A stretch of 64,000 nt of DNA from NCBI RefSeq assembly GCF_003290185.1, contig NZ_QNFY01000011.1, forward strand, positions 1 to 64,000, in the 5' to 3' direction. Below, piece by piece: positions 61,221 through 64,000 of this stretch (the first letter of the stretch is position 1; each line of letters opens with the position of its first letter). The notes beneath the pieces are model-generated. The model saw only the letters and a list, made by a program, of their open reading frames with translations, was not told the origin of the DNA and did no database searches. This DNA is from Chryseobacterium lathyri. GTDB lineage: Bacteria > Bacteroidota > Bacteroidia > Flavobacteriales > Weeksellaceae. A program made the position numbers and the translations under genes.

Positions 61221-62333
61221 ATGATCAAAATTATAGACAAATATATCATTAAGAAATACCTTGGAACATTCAGTTTCATGCTGATATTGCTGTCTATAGT
61301 TGTATTGGTAATCGATGTACAGCAGAAGATTCCGAGGATAGAAAATGCAAAAGCATTGGACCCTAAGCTGGATCTAATGTACTTCCTGATCAATTTCTAT
61401 CCATTCTGGATCATTAACCTGATAGTAACATTCCTTTCTATTCTGGTGTTTATTTCCGTGATTTATTTCACATCCAGAATGGCAAATAATACTGAAATTG
61501 TTGCAGTCATCAGCAGTGGAGCCAGTTTCCACAGATTCGCAAAGCCTTACCTGTATACCTCACTTTTCATTGCGCTAATATCACTTCTGGTGAATCATAT
61601 GGTGCTTCCATGGGCTAATATCAAGAAAAATCAACTTGAGGCCTATACCTATAATGCGGCGAATAAAGAAAAGATCTTGGGGACGGGTCCTGCCTCTGCA
61701 CAATTAAGCAAAATGGAATACATTTTCGTGAATTCCTGGAACAAAAGAGAAACGAGAGGTTCAGGCTTTGTATATCAGAAATTTGATAAAACCAGAAAGA
61801 TGACTTACGAGCTTAAGGCATCGGAAGTATATTGGGATAAGGCTAAAAAACAATTTACGCTTACCAACTATCTGGAAAAGACCATCAATAAAGATAACTC
61901 TGAAAAACTGGGCAGTGGTGCTGAAATAAAGAAAAGCTACGGGCATTCCCCGGAAGAGCTTTTCCCGAACGAGCTTCTGGGACAGAATAAAACTACTCCG
62001 GAGCTTATAAAATTCATTGACAGGGAAAAAGAAAAAGGAAACAGCAACCTGAATTCTTATCTTAATGAGTTTCATCAGAGAACTTCAATGCCTGTTTCCA
62101 TTATTATTTTGACGTTTCTGGCGCTTTCGCTGGCATCCCAGAAAAAAAGAGGAGGTCTCGGAGTTAACCTTGCCATAGGGATTTCCCTTGCGTTTGTTTT
62201 TGTTTTCTCATTTGAAGCATTAAAAGTGGTTTCAGAGAACAAAAGCCTGTCGCCTGCTGTTGCCATGTGGCTGCCTAATATGGTTTTCTTCCCGCTTACA
62301 CTATACCTGTATCTGAAAAGAGCCAATCAGTAA
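61221..62333 (+). CDS. LptF/LptG-family permease
   Basis: 370 residues. Three membrane helices near each end (SFMLILLSIVVLVIDVQQKI; IILTFLALSLASQKKRGGLG) flank a periplasmic beta-jellyroll, the YjgP/YjgQ plan. It would form part of the lipopolysaccharide transport complex. It follows tgt by 12 nt, and its last 7 nt overlap the convergent birA stop region. Confidence 0.87.
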   Translation: MIKIIDKYIIKKYLGTFSFMLILLSIVVLVIDVQQKIPRIENAKALDPKLDLMYFLINFYPFWIINLIVTFLSILVFISVIYFTSRMANNTEIVAVISSGASFHRFAKPYLYTSLFIALISLLVNHMVLPWANIKKNQLEAYTYNAANKEKILGTGPASAQLSKMEYIFVNSWNKRETRGSGFVYQKFDKTRKMTYELKASEVYWDKAKKQFTLTNYLEKTINKDNSEKLGSGAEIKKSYGHSPEELFPNELLGQNKTTPELIKFIDREKEKGNSNLNSYLNEFHQRTSMPVSIIILTFLALSLASQKKRGGLGVNLAIGISLAFVFVFSFEALKVVSENKSLSPAVAMWLPNMVFFPLTLYLYLKRANQ

Positions 62334-63043
62334 AGAAGCTTGATTTCTTTATGATAGAAGGCCTTTAAGCCATCTCTTTCAAGCTCTATCCAGAGCTCTC
62401 CCTTTTCGTCAGCATTCCTGATGATGCCATTTTGTCTCTCTTTTTCTATTTCGAAAACTGAGATCTCATCTTTACGGAATAAATTCCGGTTGAATTGATC
62501 AATGATTTCCTGTTCCGAAGGAATATTTTTCAGTTTTTCTGATAGATATTCGTGAAGATTTAAAGCAAAATCATCAAGGTCGTAAGCCTGTCCGGTCTGC
62601 GTCAGAAGTGATCCTGCCTGCGATATTTCCTCAAAATGATCCTGCAGAACATTGAAGCCTGCCCCAATGATAAAATAATTATTTTGATTAATTTTTTTCT
62701 TTTCAATTAAAATTCCGACGATTTTTTTATTTTTAAAGATAATATCATTCGGCCACTTTATCTTTACATCATTATCAGTCAAATTGGCAAGGAAACCCCG
62801 GATAACCACTGCGGTATAGTAATTGAATATAAAATCTGAGAGCAGAACGCTCTGAGCCTTAACAGCCAGCGTATACGCAACATTTTTTCCGGCCGCTGCC
62901 GCCCAGGTATTTCCATATTGTCCGCGGCCTTTAGTTTGGTTGAATGTATATAAAGCGATAAAATCTGAATTTCCGTAAAGTAAAAACCGGGATATTTCGT
63001 CATTAGTAGAAGAACACTCTTTTAAATAAAATAATTGACCCAT
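62327..63043 (-). CDS. birA: Biotin-[acetyl-CoA-carboxylase] ligase
   Basis: 238 residues, a monofunctional BirA without the N-terminal repressor domain. The biotin/ATP site is GRGQYGNTWAAAAGKNVAYTL, and KIKWPNDIIFKNKKIVGILIE and IIGAGFNV follow. It biotinylates carboxylases in the cytoplasm. It is divergent from rsfS. Confidence 0.9.
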   Translation of the reverse strand: MGQLFYLKECSSTNDEISRFLLYGNSDFIALYTFNQTKGRGQYGNTWAAAAGKNVAYTLAVKAQSVLLSDFIFNYYTAVVIRGFLANLTDNDVKIKWPNDIIFKNKKIVGILIEKKKINQNNYFIIGAGFNVLQDHFEEISQAGSLLTQTGQAYDLDDFALNLHEYLSEKLKNIPSEQEIIDQFNRNLFRKDEISVFEIEKERQNGIIRNADEKGELWIELERDGLKAFYHKEIKLLY

Positions 63044-63102
63044 TTAAGAAAACTTTAAGACTTTAAAGGGCTAAAAATAAGGCTAAAGTAAAAGAAAAAC
63101 AA

Positions 63103-63110
63103 TAAATTTG
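63103..63110 (+). promoter_or_regulatory. -7 element for rsfS
   Basis: TAAATTTG matches TAnnTTTG exactly, 18 nt before the ATG at 63129. Confidence 0.5.
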
Positions 63111-63128
63111 CAGATTATAGATATTTTA

Positions 63129-63497
63129 ATGAATAAAACAGCAGAAAAGCAGGCACTAATAGATAAAATTGTTGAAGCCATCCAGGACGTAAAAGGAGAA
63201 GATATAATGATTTTTGATCTTTCAAAAATTGAAAATTCTGTAGCGGAAACTTTTATAATTTGTAGCGGAAACTCCAATACTCAGGTTTCTGCATTGGCAG
63301 GAAGTGTAGAGAAAAAAGTAAGAAACGATCTTAAAGATAGACCTTGGCATGTAGAGGGTACCGAAAACTCAATGTGGGTTTTGGTAGATTATGTAACAGT
63401 GGTAGTACATATTTTCCAGAAAGAAGTACGTGAATATTACGATATTGAAGAACTTTGGGGAGATGCAGCAATTACCAAAATAGAATATGAATTTTAA
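63129..63497 (+). CDS. rsfS: Ribosome silencing factor RsfS
   Basis: 122 residues from the ATG at 63129 (MNKTAEKQ); a TTG at 63108 overlaps the promoter box. It binds ribosomal protein L14 and blocks subunit joining in starvation. DIMIFDLSKIENSVAETFII, then PWHVEGTENSMWVLVDYVTV and IFQKEVREYYDIEELWGDA are family hallmarks. It lies 16 nt before ftsH. Confidence 0.92.
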   Translation: MNKTAEKQALIDKIVEAIQDVKGEDIMIFDLSKIENSVAETFIICSGNSNTQVSALAGSVEKKVRNDLKDRPWHVEGTENSMWVLVDYVTVVVHIFQKEVREYYDIEELWGDAAITKIEYEF

Positions 63498-63513
63498 ATT
63501 TTAAAAAGTATAA

Positions 63514-64000
63514 ATGAACAATAAAGGATTCAACTGGTTTTTTCCAATTGCAATCGTGGCTCTTTTGTTATTTTTCGGTTCCAATTTTTTAGGAGGCGAC
63601 AGTGCAAAATCTATTGATGAGGATGCTTTCTTTAGGGAAATGCAGGCAGGAAAGGTCCAAAACGTTATCATATACAAAGACACAGAGAAAGCTGATGTTT
63701 TCCTGACAAAAGCAGCAAAGACAGCAATGGTCAGTAAAACGGCCAACCAAAGCAATCCTCTTTCTGCATTCGATATGGCTCCAAAAGCAGATTTTTCCGT
63801 AAAATATGGAGATCTTCAGCTTTTCCTTCAGAAATTTGATCAGATAAAAGCTGCAGACGCTAACATCAAAACCACAAAAGATTATGGGGCAGGCAAAAAT
63901 CCTTTCATGGATATCCTGGTTTCAGCATTGATATGGATAGCGATCTTAGGTCTTTTCTACTTCCTCCTTTTCAGAAAGATGGGTGGAGGCGGAGGTCCTG
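63514..64000 (+). CDS. ftsH: ATP-dependent zinc metalloprotease FtsH, 5' part
   Basis: 162 codons are visible, then the window ends. A transmembrane helix (WFFPIAIVALLLFFG) precedes a periplasmic domain, then a second helix (ILVSALIWIAILGLFYFLL) and the FRKMGGGGGP linker typical of FtsH. The AAA and protease domains lie beyond the window. It would degrade membrane and short-lived proteins. Confidence 0.9.
   Translation, partial: MNNKGFNWFFPIAIVALLLFFGSNFLGGDSAKSIDEDAFFREMQAGKVQNVIIYKDTEKADVFLTKAAKTAMVSKTANQSNPLSAFDMAPKADFSVKYGDLQLFLQKFDQIKAADANIKTTKDYGAGKNPFMDILVSALIWIAILGLFYFLLFRKMGGGGGP

Noticed and set aside
1-64000. CRISPR arrays, rRNA or tRNA genes
   Set aside because: No regularly spaced direct repeats, rRNA-like sequence or cloverleaf candidate was noticed on either strand by eye; a dedicated tRNA scan was not possible.

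Overview
The window is a stretch of chromosome from a Bacteroidota bacterium of the Flavobacteriales, most like Chryseobacterium or a related Weeksellaceae genus. The evidence is AT-rich DNA with few Shine-Dalgarno sites, many -7 promoter elements of the Bacteroidota type (TAnnTTTG), SusC/SusD porin pairs, type IX secretion tails, and families such as DUF4271, DUF4296, OmpR/HK pairs of the RprXY type and C1q-like secreted proteins. No rRNA, tRNA, CRISPR array or intact insertion sequence was recognised.

Left part (1-24000), mostly housekeeping and accessory genes: a stand-alone Y-family polymerase (umuC); three tandem secreted C1q-like paralogues; a membrane TPR/AraC regulator; a serine hydrolase and an M48 protease; glycyl-tRNA synthetase; TruC; PyrD; a DUF445 membrane protein divergent from a lipoprotein MsrB; an L,D-transpeptidase; a four-gene TetR-thiolase-thioesterase-FabF operon with a clear operator in its promoter; and OsmC. 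The spacers carry several perfect palindromes and repeat-like elements.

Centre (24107-47131), a catabolic locus that reads as a complete high-mannose N-glycan pathway. An AraC regulator is followed by SusC, SusD, an MFS transporter, a GH130 phosphorylase, a GH92 mannosidase, a GH125 mannosidase, a NagB/PIG-L fusion, two tandem Endo H-like GH18 endoglycosidases with type IX tails, a ROK kinase, a second GH92 and a phosphomannose-isomerase-like cupin. Proposed route: surface Endo enzymes release the glycan, SusCD imports it, periplasmic GH92 and GH125 trim it to Man-GlcNAc, the MFS carrier moves small sugars inward, GH130 phosphorolyses Man-GlcNAc, and the kinase, isomerase and fusion protein feed mannose and GlcNAc into glycolysis.

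Next (47594-53840), on the minus strand, is a probable metal-handling operon: a lipoprotein with repeated His/Cys motifs, a small Cys-rich secreted protein, and a TonB-dependent receptor whose N-terminus carries two heavy-metal-associated (HMA) domains. An OmpR response regulator and sensor kinase lie just upstream.

Right part (54040-64000): an AHSA1-like protein, small hypothetical proteins including a 56-residue membrane/coiled-coil protein, oligopeptidase B, HemD, DUF4271, a dolichol-phosphate-mannose-synthase-like glycosyltransferase, a DUF4296 lipoprotein, Tgt (without the usual zinc cysteines), an LptF/G permease, BirA, RsfS and the start of ftsH, which runs off the window.
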